NCBI RefSeq assembly: GCF_014126615.1
Contig: NZ_CP059896.1
Span: 2,242,501-2,306,500 of the forward strand
From: Ciceribacter thiooxidans
GTDB taxonomy: Bacteria; Pseudomonadota; Alphaproteobacteria; Rhizobiales; Rhizobiaceae
Length of the DNA stretch: 64,000 nt
Direction: 5' to 3'
Shown: positions 62,628-64,000 of the stretch, piece after piece
Numbering within the stretch: position 1 is the first letter of the stretch
Layout: the number at the start of each line of letters is the position of its first letter
The notes under the pieces: model-generated
The model's input: the letters and a program-made list of their open reading frames with translations, nothing else
The model's database searches: none
Told to the model about the DNA's origin: nothing
Position numbers and translations under genes: made by a program

Positions 62628-63236
62628 TCAGGCCTGCAGGACGAGAACCCGCGCGCCGACGTTGACGCGGTTGTAGAGGTCGATGACGTCGTGGTTCATC
62701 ATGCGGATGCAGCCGCTCGACATCGCCTGGCCGATCGACCAGGGTTGCGTGGTGCCGTGGATGCGGAACATGGTGTCGCCGCCGCCACGATAGAGGTAGA
62801 GCGCGCGGGCGCCGAGCGGGCTCGACAGGCCGCCCGGAACGCCACCGGCATAACGGCGGTTGCGCGGATCGCGGGCGATCATCTTGCCGGTCGGCGTCCA
62901 GCCGGGCCATTCCGCCTTGCGGCCGATATAGGCGTGACCGGCAAGCGCATAGCCGTTGCGGCCGACGCCGACGCCGTAGCGGATCGCCCGGCCCTCCCCG
63001 AGCACATAGTAGAGCCGGCGGGCCGGCGTATCGACGACGATCGTGCCGACCGGCTCGTTGGTCGCATAGGCGACCTCCTGGCGGCGCAGTCCCGGCTTGA
63101 ACTTCTCGAGCGACACCCGCTTGATCGGATAGGGCTCGTCGGTGATCGGGCCGTAATTGGCGTAGTCGGAATTCGTGGTGCAGCCGGCAAGCAGCAGCGG
63201 CAGTCCAGCCAGGAATCCACGGCGAGAGATCGGCAT
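62628..63236 (-). CDS. L,D-transpeptidase (YkuD) lipoprotein
   Basis: 202 aa. Twin-arginine-like/lipoprotein leader MPISRRGFLAGLPLLLAGC with a lipobox (LLAGC). The YkuD catalytic motif is complete: FRIHGTTQPWSIGQAMSSGC followed by IRM, with His and the nucleophile Cys. It forms 3-3 peptidoglycan cross-links or attaches proteins to peptidoglycan; rhizobia carry many paralogues. GGGGAA precedes the ATG at 63236. Confidence 0.92.
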   Translation of the reverse strand: MPISRRGFLAGLPLLLAGCTTNSDYANYGPITDEPYPIKRVSLEKFKPGLRRQEVAYATNEPVGTIVVDTPARRLYYVLGEGRAIRYGVGVGRNGYALAGHAYIGRKAEWPGWTPTGKMIARDPRNRRYAGGVPGGLSSPLGARALYLYRGGGDTMFRIHGTTQPWSIGQAMSSGCIRMMNHDVIDLYNRVNVGARVLVLQA

Positions 63237-63330
63237 GATCGGTTCCCCAGGTTGCGCTCGTATGAGCAACAACTTAAGGAATTTATGGTTAACGGAGACT
63301 TAAAGCCGGTCCCGCGTGGCGGAACGGCGT

Positions 63331-63807
63331 TTACGACTGCGGCGGCGGAAGCTTCAGCGGCCCGCCCGTCTTCACCGTCCGGATGGCGAAGTTCGAGCGG
63401 ATGTCGGTAACGCCCGGCAGGTCGAGCAGCGTCTCGGTGAGAAGCGTCTCGTAGGCCGCGAGGTCGGCGACCACCACCTCGGCGAGGAAATCCGCCTCGC
63501 CCGAGATGAGGTGGCAGGAGGCGACCTCCGGCACGGCGAGCAACGCCTCCTGCAGCCGATCCGAACTCGCACGGTTGTGCTGGCCGACCTTGATCTCCAC
63601 GAACACCGTCAGGCCGAGCCCGACCTTGTTGCGGTCGATCTCCGCCCGGTAGCCGCGGATCACGCCGTCCTTCTCGAGATTGCGGATGCGCCTGAGACAC
63701 GGGGTCGGGGAAAGATTGATCCGTTCGGCGATGTCGACATTGCTCGCGCGGGCGTCTTCCTGCAGGACCGACAGGATGCGCATATCAAATGCATCAAGAT
63801 TTGGCAT
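63331..63807 (-). CDS. Lrp/AsnC family transcriptional regulator
   Basis: 158 aa. N-terminal HTH (FDMRILSVLQEDARASNVDI, then AERINLSPTPCLRRIRNLEK) and C-terminal RAM/ACT-like ligand domain (DFLAEVVVADLAAYETLLTE). Lrp proteins of this size commonly control a divergent amino-acid catabolic gene; here the divergent gene begins at 63945. Start at 63807 by family alignment. Confidence 0.92.
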   Translation of the reverse strand: MPNLDAFDMRILSVLQEDARASNVDIAERINLSPTPCLRRIRNLEKDGVIRGYRAEIDRNKVGLGLTVFVEIKVGQHNRASSDRLQEALLAVPEVASCHLISGEADFLAEVVVADLAAYETLLTETLLDLPGVTDIRSNFAIRTVKTGGPLKLPPPQS

Positions 63808-63944
63808 ATCCGATAAGCCTTTGCCGTCTTCGTGGCGGAAAATGCCAAGCCCTATGTCGCAAGTGGCCGCAAATGGCAAGGACATGCCACGCTCTGACCC
63901 CTAGTATATCAGCGAACAGCAAAATCGAGGGAGGAGAAGGGCCA

Positions 63945-64000
63945 ATGGTTCACGCGAGCCTGCAGGAGGCAGCCGTGCCGTCGAAAGCATCGGGATATGC
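63945..64000 (+). CDS. start of a gene divergent from lrp (runs off the window)
   Basis: ATG at 63945 is preceded by GAGGGAGGAGAAGGG, a strong ribosome site. The first 18 codons (MVHASLQEAAVPSKASGY) are open to the window end. Too short to identify. By context probably an amino-acid catabolic enzyme controlled by the Lrp protein. Confidence 0.6.
   Translation, partial: MVHASLQEAAVPSKASGY

Overview
The window is chromosomal DNA from a GC-rich alphaproteobacterium, most likely a member of the Rhizobiaceae (Sinorhizobium/Ensifer, Rhizobium, Shinella or a close relative). The evidence is the core block recO / era-rnc-lepB-acpS / rsh-rpoZ / NYN gene / smpB / dapA / slt, RopA/Omp2-type porins, Omp25/31-like barrel proteins, a single long RelA/SpoT homologue and GT39/GT2 envelope glycosyltransferases. 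No rRNA, CRISPR array, intact insertion sequence or prophage was seen. One tRNA, tRNA-Ser(GCT), is present.

Layout. 1-2.2 kb: nadA and the 5' part of nadB (minus strand) behind a near-perfect palindromic operator. 2.4-5.3 kb: HD phosphohydrolase, MOSC protein and an MFS carrier. 5.3-6 kb: an AT-rich gap with a 31-codon ORF behind a perfect Shine-Dalgarno, then an 84-codon gene convergent with recO. 5.9-15.7 kb: the housekeeping block (recO, era, rnc, lepB, acpS, rsh, rpoZ, NYN protein), with an AbrB-type membrane protein, a 50-aa protein and a secreted protein interspersed. 15.8-20.7 kb: soluble globin-coupled chemoreceptor, Ada, a small Arg-rich ORF divergent from a LysR regulator, and the smpB-DUF3830 pair. 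20.9-22.9 kb: an accessory patch (GFA-family protein, small membrane protein, TetR) separating smpB from dapA; it contains a diverged remnant of the dapA 3' end, so it looks like an integration or duplication scar. 23-27 kb: dapA, lytic transglycosylase and an alpha/beta hydrolase.

27.1-31.3 kb: two divergent porin genes whose first 193 bp are identical (inverted), with tRNA-Ser between them and a tyrosine recombinase just beyond. This resembles the Brucella omp2a/omp2b layout known for gene conversion. 31.5-36.2 kb: an FAD ferredoxin-reductase-like gene with an HpcH/HpaI aldolase, an RTX protein and glutaryl-CoA dehydrogenase. 36.3-39.5 kb: MATE exporter, MarR regulator and a stand-alone ketoacyl-ACP synthase, with tandem operator-like repeats before the last. 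39.6-43 kb: two PilZ-like proteins flanking a host-attachment (possibly baeRF-type) protein, with a perfect FNR/FixK box (TTGAT-N4-ATCAA) between divergent genes, then a HisC-like aminotransferase. 43-47 kb: small Sel1-like, DUF2147 and membrane proteins, a GST and AMP nucleosidase. 47.2-52.5 kb: an envelope glycosylation locus, with an LPG-synthase-TM-like protein divergent from GT39-GT2-GT39. 52.5-54 kb: OsmC, then a His-rich PadR regulator coupled to a DUF2218 protein. 54.4-57.3 kb: divergent aminotransferase and PuuA-like glutamine synthetase (polyamine catabolism). 57.5-59 kb: tandem Omp25-like genes. 59-64 kb: DAG-kinase-family protein, HxlR/alcohol-dehydrogenase divergent pair, GFA protein, L,D-transpeptidase, Lrp regulator and the start of a divergent gene.

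Most of the window is ordinary core genome. The best leads are the inverted porin pair, the dapA scar, the FixK-type box at the host-attachment/PilZ locus, and several small genes with strong ribosome sites. No complete undescribed defence or biosynthetic system was recognised. All similarity calls come from reading motifs; no database search was run.
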